Assembly (NCBI RefSeq): GCF_040779325.2
Contig: NZ_JBFONT020000002.1
Location: 124,001 to 188,000, forward strand
Source: Aestuariibius violaceus
GTDB lineage: Bacteria > Pseudomonadota > Alphaproteobacteria > Rhodobacterales > Rhodobacteraceae
Reading direction: 5' to 3'
Length of the DNA stretch: 64,000 nucleotides
The translations under genes and the position numbers were made by a program. Positions within the stretch are counted from its first letter, which is position 1. Every line of letters begins with the position of its first letter. Of this stretch, positions 9,098-17,021 are shown in pieces. A model generated the notes under the pieces. The model was not told the origin of the DNA. It was given only the letters and a program-made list of their open reading frames with translations, and did no database searches.

Positions 9098-9442
9098 ATG
9101 AAACGGTTTCCTGAGAGCATGACAGGCAAGAGCGGCGCCGTCGTTGCGGGCGGTCTGGTCTATGCGGTCGCATTTGATCCTGGTCCCGCGGCTGGGATTG
9201 CGGAGCAGACGGCGAACACGTTGCGCTACCTGGACGAGTTGCTTGAGAAGGCTGGAAGCGGGAAGGATCGCCTGATCCAGGCGACAGTGTATCTGAGCGA
9301 TATCGCGGATAAAGCCCGGATGGATGCGGTCTGGTGTGACTGGATCGGCGGCGAGGAAAACTGGCCGCAGCGGGCTTGCGTGGGTGTGGATCTGGAGCCG
9401 GGGTATCTGATCGAGATCGTGGTGGTTGCGGCGGTGGTTTGA
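9098..9442 (+). CDS. RidA/YjgF-family protein
   Basis: A 114-residue protein of the YjgF/YER057c/UK114 superfamily. The middle carries the conserved pattern TANTLRYLDELLEKAGSG followed by TVYLSDI and the terminal strand typical of trimeric Rid proteins. True RidA enzymes hydrolyse reactive imines and enamines made by PLP enzymes; the diagnostic Arg in RidA-type sites is not evident here, so it is best treated as a Rid-family member of uncertain subgroup. A second, different Rid gene lies at 58227-58616. Confidence 0.8.
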   Translation: MKRFPESMTGKSGAVVAGGLVYAVAFDPGPAAGIAEQTANTLRYLDELLEKAGSGKDRLIQATVYLSDIADKARMDAVWCDWIGGEENWPQRACVGVDLEPGYLIEIVVVAAVV

Positions 9443-9471
9443 TCACCGGTGTGACCGTGGTTGCGGTGCCT

Positions 9472-9642
9472 TGATTGGCCCGGAATCAAGCCGAAGGCGC
9501 CGGGCCAGCGCCGGCCCACCCCGACGGGCTGGCGCTTTGCCACCCGTGCGCTGAGCTTTGAGGGAAGATGTATGTGGCACCATAAAAGCGCTCCGCTTTG
9601 CCGTTGCAGCGCCATCCCGCGGGCCGGCGCTGGCCCGGCTTG
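9472..9642 (+). mobile_element. MITE-like repeat, copy 1 (forward)
   Basis: A ~171-bp non-coding element. It contains a perfect 18-bp inverted pair, CCGGGCCAGCGCCGGCCC (9500-9517) and GGGCCGGCGCTGGCCCGG (9621-9638), plus a ~28-bp flank on the left. A second copy lies in opposite orientation at 14535-14704 and aligns along its whole length with only scattered differences. No transposase is encoded. It fills the gap before the 3' end of glmS. Confidence 0.75.
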
Positions 9643-9696
9643 GGTTGATTTGGCATTGCGCTGGGGCTTGGCGATCTCTTGATATCTTCCTGCCAA

Positions 9697-11517
9697 TCAC
9701 TCCACCGTCACGGACTTCGCCAGGTTCCTTGGCTGATCCACATCCGTGCCCTTCGCGACCGCCGTGTGGTAGGCGATGAGCTGGGCGGGGATGGCGTAGA
9801 GGATGGGGGTGAAGATCTCGGGCAGGTCAGGCATCTGGATGCTGCGCCAGATGCCGTCTCCGGCCGCTTCGATGCCTTTGGTGTCGCTGACCAGAAGGAT
9901 GCGGCCACCTCTCGCCATGACCTCTTGCATGTTGCTGGTTGTCTTCTCGAACAGACTGTCGCGGGGGGCCATCACAATGACCGGGACGTGGTCGTCGACG
10001 AGGGCGATGGGGCCGTGCTTGAGCTCTCCCGACGCGTAGCCTTCGGCGTGGATGTAGCTGATTTCCTTGAGTTTCAGGGCGCCTTCGAGGGCGAGGGGAT
10101 ACATGGCTCCCCGACCGATGAAGAGGATGTCGCGCGCTTCGGCCAAGTCGCGGGAGATGCGTTCGATCTTGTCGCCCGCGTTGAGCGCCTGGTTGAGGAG
10201 GCCGGGGAGCGCACGGAGGTCGGCGAGGTGGCTTGCGAGGGTTTCGGCGTCGATCTCGCCGCGCTGGCGGGCGGCTTCGAGGGCGAGCAAGGCCAGGACG
10301 GCCAGCTGGCAGGTGAAGGCCTTGGTCGAGGCAACGCCGATCTCGACGCCCGCATGGATCGGCAGGGCGAGATCGCTTTCGCGGGCGATGGAGCTTTCGG
10401 GGACGTTGACGACCGAGACGATGCGGTCGGCCTTCCCGGCGCAGTAGCGCAGCGCGGCGAGGGTGTCGGCCGTCTCGCCCGACTGGCTGACGAAGAGCGC
10501 GGTGGTACGGGGCGGGACCGGCGGTTCGCGGTAGCGGAATTCGGAGGCCACGTCGATTTCGACGGGCAGGCGGGCGATGCGTTCGAACCAGTATTTGGCG
10601 ACCTGGCAGGCGAAGAAGGCGGTGCCGCAGGCGACCATGACGAGGCGGTCGGTGGCGGTGAAATCGAGCCCCTCGGGCAGGGCGATGCCGTCGGCGCCAT
10701 CGGGGAGGTAACGGGCGAGCGCGTCGGCGAGGACGACGGGCTGTTCGGCGATCTCCTTGGCCATGAAGTGCCGGTGGCCCGCCTTGTCGACCTGGGCCGC
10801 GTCGAGGCGGATCGTCTTGACCGGGCGGTTGGCGATGCGGCCTTCGGCTTCGAGGATCTCCAGCGTTTCGCGGGTGACGATGGCGGTGTCGCCTTCGTCG
10901 AGATAGGTGATGCGGTCGGTCATCGGCGAAAGCGCGATGGCGTCGGAGCCGATGAACATCTCGCCTTCCCCATGGCCAATGGCGAGCGGGGAGCCTTTGC
11001 GGGCGCCGATCAGCAGGTCGTCCTCGCCTTCGAAGAGAAAGCAGAGCGCGTAGGCGCCGTTGAGGCGCGCGATGGTCTGGAGCGCGGCATCGCGGGGGCT
11101 GTTGCCCTGATCGAGGTAGTGCTGGGCGAGCCGGGCGACGGTTTCGGTGTCGGTTTCGCTTTCGAAGGCGATACCCTGGGCCTGAAGGTCTTCCCGGAGC
11201 TCCTGAAAGTTTTCGATGATGCCGTTATGGACGACCGCGACGCGGTCTGCGCGGTGGGGGTGGGCGTTCGCCTCTGTCGGGGCGCCGTGGGTGGCCCAGC
11301 GGGTATGGCCGATCCCGGCCTTGCCGGGCAGCGGATCGTGAACCAGCAGGTCGGACAGGTTGACGAGCTTGCCCACCGCGCGGCGGCGGTCGAGCGTGCC
11401 GTTCCTGACCGTCGCGATCCCGGCGCTGTCATAGCCGCGATATTCCAGCCGCTTGAGCGCATCGACCAGGATCGGGGCCGCTTCGTGATCGCCGAGAACG
11501 CCGATGATGCCGCACAT
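9697..11517 (-). CDS. glmS: Glutamine-fructose-6-phosphate aminotransferase (isomerising)
   Basis: A 606-residue cytoplasmic enzyme making glucosamine-6-phosphate from fructose-6-phosphate and glutamine, the entry step to UDP-GlcNAc for peptidoglycan and lipid A. The N-terminal glutaminase starts MCGIIGVLG, exposing the catalytic Cys after Met removal, and shows YRGYDSAGIA and GHTRWATHG. Two SIS sugar-isomerase domains follow (about 285-590) and the C-terminus ends in the family tail AKSVTVE. Length is standard. It lies 5 bp downstream of glmU on the same strand, so the two consecutive pathway enzymes form an operon. Confidence 0.97.
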   Translation of the reverse strand: MCGIIGVLGDHEAAPILVDALKRLEYRGYDSAGIATVRNGTLDRRRAVGKLVNLSDLLVHDPLPGKAGIGHTRWATHGAPTEANAHPHRADRVAVVHNGIIENFQELREDLQAQGIAFESETDTETVARLAQHYLDQGNSPRDAALQTIARLNGAYALCFLFEGEDDLLIGARKGSPLAIGHGEGEMFIGSDAIALSPMTDRITYLDEGDTAIVTRETLEILEAEGRIANRPVKTIRLDAAQVDKAGHRHFMAKEIAEQPVVLADALARYLPDGADGIALPEGLDFTATDRLVMVACGTAFFACQVAKYWFERIARLPVEIDVASEFRYREPPVPPRTTALFVSQSGETADTLAALRYCAGKADRIVSVVNVPESSIARESDLALPIHAGVEIGVASTKAFTCQLAVLALLALEAARQRGEIDAETLASHLADLRALPGLLNQALNAGDKIERISRDLAEARDILFIGRGAMYPLALEGALKLKEISYIHAEGYASGELKHGPIALVDDHVPVIVMAPRDSLFEKTTSNMQEVMARGGRILLVSDTKGIEAAGDGIWRSIQMPDLPEIFTPILYAIPAQLIAYHTAVAKGTDVDQPRNLAKSVTVE

Positions 11518-11522
11518 GGGCC

Positions 11523-12854
11523 CTACTCCTTCTTCGCGGCGCGCAGGCGCGCGAATAGTTTGCGGGCGAGGCCCGGCTTGTTGGTCTGCTGCGCCCGGCC
11601 AAGCGCCAGGTCGCCATCGGGCACGTCCGACGTGATGACGGAGCCGCTGGCGGTCATCGCCTCGTCGCCGATGCGGACGGGGGCCACGAGCATCGTGTCC
11701 GATCCGATGAACGCGCGGGCGCCGATTTCGGTTCGGTGCTTGGAGACGCCATCGTAATTGCAGGTAACGGTTCCGGCGCCGATATTGGCGTCCTCGCCCA
11801 CCGTGGCGTCGCCGATATAGGTCAGGTGGTTCACCTTGGCGCCCTGGTGGACCTGGGCCTTCTTGATCTCGACGAAGTTGCCGATCTTGGCGTTCGGGCC
11901 GATCTCGGCGCCGGGGCGCAGGCGGGCATAGGGGCCGATGATGGCCCCTTCGGAGATGTGGGCTCCCTCAAGGTGAGAGAAGGCGCGGATCGTGGCGCCG
12001 TTTTCGACGGTCACATCGGGGCCGAAGACGACGTTGGGTTCGATCAGGGTGTCGGGGCCGATGACGGTGTCATGGGCGAAGAAGACCGTTTCGGGTGCGG
12101 TGAGCGTGACGCCGTTTTCCATGTGGGCGGCGCGGGCTTGCATCTGGAACGCGGCCTCGGCTGCGGCGAGGTCGGCGCGGGAATTGACGCCGAGCGTTTC
12201 GGCCTCGTTGCAGGCGATGGCGGTGACGGAGAGGCCGCGGGTGTGGGCGATCTCCACGATGTCGGTGAGGTAGTATTCGCCCTGGGCATTGTCGTTGGTG
12301 ACCTCGGAGAGGAGGTCGAGGAGCAGCGCCGCGTCGGCGGCAAGAACCCCGCTGTTACAGAAGGTTATCGCGCGCTCCTCTTCCGTCGCGTCCTTCCATT
12401 CGACGATCCGCTCGAGCTGGCCGTCTTTCATCACGAGGCGGCCATAGCGGGCGGGATCGGCGGCCTCGAAGCCGAGGATGACAATGTCGGCTTTGCCACG
12501 GGCCTCGGTCAGGCGGCCAAGCGTCTCTGCCCGGATGAAGGGCACGTCGGCGTAGAGCACGATCGCGTCGCCTTCGAACCCTTCGAGCGCGGGTGCGGCC
12601 TGCTGGACGGCGTGGCCGGTGCCGAGCTGGTCGGCCTGGATCACGACGCGCGCCATGGGGTCGAGCGCATGGGCCGATTTCTCAACGGTATCAGCACCGT
12701 AGCCCGCGACGACGATGGTGCGCGCCGCCCCCGCGCCGGTGCGCATCGCGTGGTGGAGGAGCGGCGCGTGGGCGACCTCATGCAGGACTTTCGGGCGGTC
12801 GGACCGCATGCGGGTGCCCTTGCCGGCGGCGAGGATGATGAGGGCGGTGGACAT
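11523..12854 (-). CDS. glmU: Bifunctional GlmU: GlcNAc-1-P uridyltransferase / GlcN-1-P acetyltransferase
   Basis: A 443-residue enzyme that acetylates glucosamine-1-phosphate and couples it to UTP to make UDP-GlcNAc. The N-terminal nucleotidyltransferase domain has LAAGKGTRM and the following RPKVLHE; the C-terminal half is a left-handed beta helix with hexapeptide repeats (about 245-410), including the NFVEIKKA and YIGDATVGE acetyltransferase segments. The frame is open upstream to 12908, but the start MSTALIILAAGKG at 12854 matches the family. It is followed directly by glmS and diverges from gph across a 108-bp gap. Confidence 0.96.
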   Translation of the reverse strand: MSTALIILAAGKGTRMRSDRPKVLHEVAHAPLLHHAMRTGAGAARTIVVAGYGADTVEKSAHALDPMARVVIQADQLGTGHAVQQAAPALEGFEGDAIVLYADVPFIRAETLGRLTEARGKADIVILGFEAADPARYGRLVMKDGQLERIVEWKDATEEERAITFCNSGVLAADAALLLDLLSEVTNDNAQGEYYLTDIVEIAHTRGLSVTAIACNEAETLGVNSRADLAAAEAAFQMQARAAHMENGVTLTAPETVFFAHDTVIGPDTLIEPNVVFGPDVTVENGATIRAFSHLEGAHISEGAIIGPYARLRPGAEIGPNAKIGNFVEIKKAQVHQGAKVNHLTYIGDATVGEDANIGAGTVTCNYDGVSKHRTEIGARAFIGSDTMLVAPVRIGDEAMTASGSVITSDVPDGDLALGRAQQTNKPGLARKLFARLRAAKKE

Positions 12855-12962
12855 GCTCGGCCTCTTGCGTTTTCTGGGTCTCTTGACGGCAATCCGGGCT
12901 TGGCACAAGGGCGGAGGGCATCACATCTGATGTCGGGACGTTACGGGCAGGAAAGGCGAGAT

Positions 12963-13625
12963 ATGCGCAGTGTCATCTTCGATCTGGACGGGACACTGGC
13001 GGACACGTCGGGCGATCTGATCGCGGCGGCGAATGCCTGTTTCCGCGATCTGGGGCTGGGCGATCTGCTGGAATGGGGGTCAGATAACGGTGTCGCCTTC
13101 CGTGGCGGACGGGCCATGCTGACCGAGGGGTTTTCGCGGATCGGGGGCGACTGGCAGGCTGAGATCGACCGGCAATACCCGCGGTTGCTGGACTATTACG
13201 GGGCCGAGATCGACCGGCACACGGTGCTTTATCCCGGGGTGCGCGAGGCGGTCGCGGCTTTGAGTGGCGACGGCTATGCGGTGGCGGTCTGCACGAACAA
13301 GCCGGAGCGGCTGGCGGAGATTCTGCTTCAAAGACTTGGGTTTAGGGACGCTTTCGGAGCTTTGGTGGGGGCCGATACGCTGCCGGTGCGCAAGCCCGAC
13401 CCGGCGCCTTTGGTGGCCGCGGTGGAGCGGGCGGGCGGGAACCCCGCGCGGGCCTGTCTGGTGGGCGATACGGTGACCGACCGGGAGACGGCGCGGGCGG
13501 CGGGCGCGGCCTCGATCCTCGTGACCTTCGGGCCGGAAGGGGATGCGGTGAAGGCGCTGGAGCCGGAGGCGCTGCTTGAGGATTATGCGGAGCTTCCCGG
13601 CATCGTGGCGCGGCTGGAGCTTTGA
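12963..13625 (+). CDS. gph: Phosphoglycolate phosphatase (HAD family)
   Basis: A 220-residue HAD hydrolase. Motif I FDLDGTLADT lies at the N-terminus with the nucleophilic and acid/base Asp residues; motif II is CTNKPE (around 103), the motif III Lys is in RKPDPAP (around 143), and motif IV is VGDTVTDRETA (around 166). These and the cap domain fit Gph/MupP-like enzymes that hydrolyse 2-phosphoglycolate from DNA repair or photorespiration. Because it diverges from the UDP-GlcNAc genes, a phosphosugar substrate (MupP-like) is an alternative. The start is chosen by AGGAAAGGCGAG just upstream. Confidence 0.85.
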   Translation: MRSVIFDLDGTLADTSGDLIAAANACFRDLGLGDLLEWGSDNGVAFRGGRAMLTEGFSRIGGDWQAEIDRQYPRLLDYYGAEIDRHTVLYPGVREAVAALSGDGYAVAVCTNKPERLAEILLQRLGFRDAFGALVGADTLPVRKPDPAPLVAAVERAGGNPARACLVGDTVTDRETARAAGAASILVTFGPEGDAVKALEPEALLEDYAELPGIVARLEL

Positions 13626-13980
13626 GGCGGGATAAGAAAGGCGCGCGTCTTCCGATTTAGCGATCGGCCGGTATCGCCACAAATGTGACGCGAAGGTTGA
13701 CGTATCGGTCGGTGAGGTCAGGCACCGTAACCCCTGATCCTCCGCGAATCGCGTGTTAATGCAGGCAGCATTGGGGGATTTGGCGTGTCGGCATCCGGTC
13801 GGCTTTGCGTCGGCATTCTGTCGGGCATTTAAATGCAACATCACCCGGTAACGGAGCGTTCTGCTGCGGTGCAGCGCAACAGTTTGGACAATAGTGGAAA
13901 TGGCGGGAATTGTTTCCGTTTCAGAATGGCGGGTAAACCGTTGCTGGAGGTAGGTGGCAGCGGTTTGGAGATCCCGATTG
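13626..13980. other. 355-bp gap after gph
   Basis: No gene is supported here. The interval holds one 11-bp tandem repeat array (13787-13830) and lower-GC sequence leading into the 3' end of the minus-strand orphan gene. Confidence 0.5.
13787..13830 (+). repeat. 11-bp tandem repeat array, copy B (four units)
   Basis: Four perfect-length units: GTCGGCATCCG, GTCGGCTTTGC, GTCGGCATTCT, GTCGGGCATTT. It lies between the convergent gph gene and the low-GC orphan gene. Confidence 0.85.
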
Positions 13981-14439
13981 CTAAGGCGGCATTTGCCAAT
14001 GATGTGAAAGTGCTCTTCCGACGTGACTGCCGCCCGGAGCGTAAAGATGTTGGTCGAGATAATACCACGCGGCAATGATCGCCGCCTTCTGCGCAGTATC
14101 AAGCAGCTGCTGGACCTCTTCATCTATCGGCCAGCTTTCGAGTTCCATCGAAAGGTTGTCGACAGCTTGGGCCTTTGCTGCTCCGGAGCGTCTCAGCAAG
14201 ACGATCTTGAACAGGCGTGGAAGGAGATAGACCTTGCTTCTTGCAGGACAGACCGTAGCACCGTCGGCGCCTTCGCTGAAGTCAGAATATGTGGCGTGAT
14301 CCCAATCGGTGTTGTTGAAGCTGTCGACCTCTTCAGGAAATTGAGATCCCTGACGATTGGCTAGAGGTTCGGGTCTCTCTACATCCTTGAATGCGTCAAA
14401 GAGCAGATTGAGAACACGTTCGCATTCCGGATGATTCAT
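13981..14439 (-). CDS. Low-GC orphan protein, possibly DUF6714-like
   Basis: A 152-residue predicted soluble protein starting MNHPECERVLNLLFDAF. The frame is open further upstream, but this Met begins a plausible folded domain; no strong ribosome-binding site is visible. The segment SKVYLLPRLFKIVLL and the terminal AAIIAAWYYLDQH recall the small DUF6714 family (a YYLP-type core with a helical C-terminus), though this is only an impression. Its base composition is clearly lower in GC than its neighbours and it sits directly beside a MITE-like repeat and an 11-bp array, which suggests acquired DNA. Function unknown. Confidence 0.5.
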   Translation of the reverse strand: MNHPECERVLNLLFDAFKDVERPEPLANRQGSQFPEEVDSFNNTDWDHATYSDFSEGADGATVCPARSKVYLLPRLFKIVLLRRSGAAKAQAVDNLSMELESWPIDEEVQQLLDTAQKAAIIAAWYYLDQHLYAPGGSHVGRALSHHWQMPP

Positions 14440-14534
14440 AACGTTTCGGGTAACGGATTTGCTTTGATACAGAAAGCCGCAGTGCCAGCCTTTCATACAT
14501 TCACTGCCGAGTACCCTGAACCCGAGATGCAACG

Positions 14535-14704
14535 CAAGCCGGGCCAGCGGCGGCCCGTGGGATGGCGCTGCAACGGCTGAGCGGCGCGCTTTTATGGCGC
14601 CGTGTTCATCTTCCCTCGGAGGTCAGCGCGCAGGTGGCAAAGCGCCAGCCCGTGGGGCGGGCCGGCGCTGGCCCGGCGCCTTCGGCTTGATTCCGGGCCA
14701 ATCA
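14535..14704 (-). mobile_element. MITE-like repeat, copy 2 (inverted)
   Basis: Reverse-oriented copy of the 9472-9642 element. Its terminal inverted repeats are CCGGGCCAGCGGCGGCCC (14539-14556, one mismatch from copy 1) and GGGCCGGCGCTGGCCCGG (14659-14676). The ~28-bp flank seen at the left of copy 1 is found here on the right side (to 14704), confirming inverted orientation. With copy 1 it brackets glmS-glmU-gph and the orphan gene. The rest of the gap 14440-14774 shows nothing else. Confidence 0.75.
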
Positions 14705-14774
14705 GCGCGCCGCAACCCATGCTGGATGAAGCCTGCGTTGACGTTGGGTCGCCGCGCCCTCACTATATCGCGCT

Positions 14775-15977
14775 ATGGAACGATTTGACGGAACATTCAC
14801 CCAGCAGGAGCCGATCCCCGAGGCGGGGATCGAGGCCGCGCTGGAGGTGATGCGGAGCGGGCGGTTGCACCGCTATAACACGGTACCCGGAGAGGTCGGC
14901 GAGGTGGCGCTGCTGGAGGAGGACTTCGCGGCGATCACGGGCGCGCGGTATTGCCTCGCCGTTGCCTCTGGCGGGTATGCGATGACGACGGCGATGCGGG
15001 CCTGCGGGGTCAAGCCGGGGGATCCGGTTCTGACCAATGCCTTTACGCTGGCCCCGGTGCCGGGGGCGATCGCAAGCCTGGGGGCGGTGCCGGTCTTTGT
15101 CGAGGTGACCGAGGACATGGTCATCGACCTGGATGATCTGGCGGCCAAGGCTGGGCGTGCGAAGGTGCTGCTGCTGAGCCATATGCGCGGCCATATCTGC
15201 GACATGGACCGGCTGATGGCGCTCTGTGACGCGGCCGGGATCACGGTGATCGAGGATTGCGCCCATACGATGGGGGCGTCCTGGAACGGGGTGCCGTCGG
15301 GGCGGTACGGCGCTGTGGGCTGCTATTCGACGCAGACCTACAAGCACATCAATTCGGGCGAAGGCGGGCTGATCGTCTCGGACGACGAGGTGCTGATGGC
15401 CCGGATGATCCTGCTGTCGGGGAGCTACATGCTTTATGCACGCCACAAGGCTGCGCCGCCGCCGGAGGTGTTCGAGGGGTTGCGGCTGGAGACGCCCAAC
15501 ATCTCGGGCCGGATGGACAATCTGCGCGCGGCGATCCTGCGGCCGCAGCTGGCGTTGCTCGAAGGGCAGGCGCAGCGGTGGAACGCGCGTTACAAGGTGA
15601 TGGAGGACGGGCTGCGCGGGGTGCCGGGGCTGGGTCTGCCGCACCGGCCGGAGAAGGAGGGGTATGTTGCCTCCTCGTTCCAATTCCTGCTGACGGATTG
15701 GGCGGAGGATGACGTGCGCGCCTTCGTCGAGCGCTGCGCGGCCCGCGGGGTCGAGCTGAAATGGTTCGGTGCGCCGGAGCCTGCCGGGTTCACCTCGCGC
15801 TACGATCATTGGCGCTATGCGGCGGCGGAACCGATGCCGCAGACGGATCGCATCCTGGCGGGGCTGATCGACATGCGGCTGCCGCTCACCTTCTCGGAAG
15901 AGGACTGCGCGTTGATCGCGCGGATCCTCCGCGAGGAGGTTCTGGCGACGAATAGCGGAAAGGAAGCGGCGGAGTAG
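14775..15977 (+). CDS. DegT/DnrJ/EryC1/StrS-family PLP aminotransferase
   Basis: A 400-residue PLP-dependent enzyme of the sugar aminotransferase family. It shows ASGGYAMTTAMRACGVKPGD (cofactor phosphate region), VIEDCAH (about 157-163, Asp for the PLP pyridine) and the Schiff-base Lys190 in TYKHINSGEGG. Members usually aminate nucleotide-linked keto sugars, but this one is not next to sugar biosynthesis genes, so the substrate is unknown; some family members act on other carbonyls. The N-terminus MERFDGTFTQQEPIPE is intact and length is normal. It is followed by a secreted protein in the same direction. Confidence 0.85.
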   Translation: MERFDGTFTQQEPIPEAGIEAALEVMRSGRLHRYNTVPGEVGEVALLEEDFAAITGARYCLAVASGGYAMTTAMRACGVKPGDPVLTNAFTLAPVPGAIASLGAVPVFVEVTEDMVIDLDDLAAKAGRAKVLLLSHMRGHICDMDRLMALCDAAGITVIEDCAHTMGASWNGVPSGRYGAVGCYSTQTYKHINSGEGGLIVSDDEVLMARMILLSGSYMLYARHKAAPPPEVFEGLRLETPNISGRMDNLRAAILRPQLALLEGQAQRWNARYKVMEDGLRGVPGLGLPHRPEKEGYVASSFQFLLTDWAEDDVRAFVERCAARGVELKWFGAPEPAGFTSRYDHWRYAAAEPMPQTDRILAGLIDMRLPLTFSEEDCALIARILREEVLATNSGKEAAE

Positions 15978-16049
15978 GCGGGGTGGTATCGTATATCGGG
16001 GCAGGGAATGCATAGCGTTTCCCCGCAGACATCCCGATGGAGATACCCC

Positions 16050-16952
16050 ATGTTGAAAAAGGCCTTGGCCGCCCTCCTTTTTCTCGCGACGCCCGTGCAG
16101 GGGCAAAGCGTAAATGACCAGATCGCCGTGGCGGAAGCGACCGCGCGCGCCTACACCGATCTTGGGGCTTTGCGGCGGGCGGGCTGGAAGAAATTCGGTG
16201 GCGACGAGCCGCTGATGGGCGAGCATTGGTTCCCGCCCGGCGGGGCGGATTACGTCGGCGTGGATCGGATCGACCCGGCCCGGCCGTCGAACTTTCTTTT
16301 CACCGAAATCGGCGGGCAGAAGCGGCTTGTCGCGCTGTCCTACAACGTGTGGATCGCGCCGGGCGATCCGGTGCCGGAGGGGTTCGCCGGGAGCGCCGAT
16401 GTCTGGCATGTCCACGATGCGGTGGCCTTCACCGATGCGGCATTGGAGGAGCGGCCGTTCCTGGGCGCCATCGCGCAGGGCTGGCTGGCGGACGAGGCCG
16501 CGAAGCGCGGCGGGCGGACGCGGCTCGCCATGGTGCATCTGTGGCTGATCCCGAACCCCGACGGGCGGTTCGCCGATCGCAACAGGACGCTGCCCTATCT
16601 TGACCTCGGACTGCCGGTGGAGTGGGCGAACGGTGCCTCGATGGCGGCGGCCCACGGTCTGGCGCTCGCCGGACGCGACGGGTGCGACGAGGCGCTGGAC
16701 GGCAAGCTGTGGGTCGCGGCGGCCGATCGGCGGACCGTGCGCAATCTCAAGGCGGTGTGCGGACAGCTGGCGGCTTTCGTGCGCGAGGATCTGGGAAGCA
16801 AGGCATCGGCGAACACTCGGGGCGCGCGCGCCTGGGCCACGCTGCAGCGCGAGATGAACGCGCGGCTTACACCCGAGGAGCAAGCCCGTATCGCAGCGAT
16901 CAGCGAGCATGGCGAGGACCATATGGGCCACGGCAAACATGGCGGCCACTGA
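16050..16952 (+). CDS. Secreted protein with His-rich tail, unknown function
   Basis: A 300-residue protein with a Sec signal peptide (MLKKALAALLFLATPVQGQS, cleavage near residue 19). The body contains WHVHDAVAFTD and MVHLWLIPNPDGRFADRN, a pattern I do not recognise as a catalytic family, and the C-terminus HGEDHMGHGKHGGH is a likely metal-binding tail. Start 16050 is preferred over an upstream ATG at 16008 because the signal peptide begins there and a GATGGAGATA ribosome-binding stretch precedes it. It likely acts in the periplasm, perhaps in metal handling; that is inference. Confidence 0.7.
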   Translation: MLKKALAALLFLATPVQGQSVNDQIAVAEATARAYTDLGALRRAGWKKFGGDEPLMGEHWFPPGGADYVGVDRIDPARPSNFLFTEIGGQKRLVALSYNVWIAPGDPVPEGFAGSADVWHVHDAVAFTDAALEERPFLGAIAQGWLADEAAKRGGRTRLAMVHLWLIPNPDGRFADRNRTLPYLDLGLPVEWANGASMAAAHGLALAGRDGCDEALDGKLWVAAADRRTVRNLKAVCGQLAAFVREDLGSKASANTRGARAWATLQREMNARLTPEEQARIAAISEHGEDHMGHGKHGGH

Positions 16953-16961
16953 CACGGCCCA

Positions 16962-17006
16962 TTGACCGGCGGTCAGCGGCCCCCTAATAATTGAACGAGC
17001 GTTCAA
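16962..17006 (+). promoter_or_regulatory. Promoter and TetR-type operator of the leucine catabolism operon
   Basis: TTGACC (16962-16967), a 17-bp spacer and TAATAA (16985-16990) form a good sigma-70-type promoter. Directly over the expected start lies TTGAACGAGCGTTCAA (16991-17006), two 7-bp arms TTGAACG/CGTTCAA around a 2-bp centre, typical of TetR-family operators. The -35 box also overlaps a smaller palindrome TGACCGGCGGTCA (16963-16975). A repressor responding to an acyl-CoA is expected; its gene is not in this window. Confidence 0.75.
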
Positions 17007-17021
17007 TAAGGGGGGCCGCCG

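Noticed and set aside
9679..11757. A long plus-strand frame across glmS
   Set aside because: Antisense to glmS, with Gly/Asp/Val-rich low-complexity composition; glmS is intact and strongly supported.
14763..17006. A 747-codon open frame on the minus strand
   Set aside because: It is antisense to the aminotransferase and secreted-protein genes, is Arg/Pro/His-rich without domain pattern, and arises from the GC-rich codon bias of the genes on the other strand.
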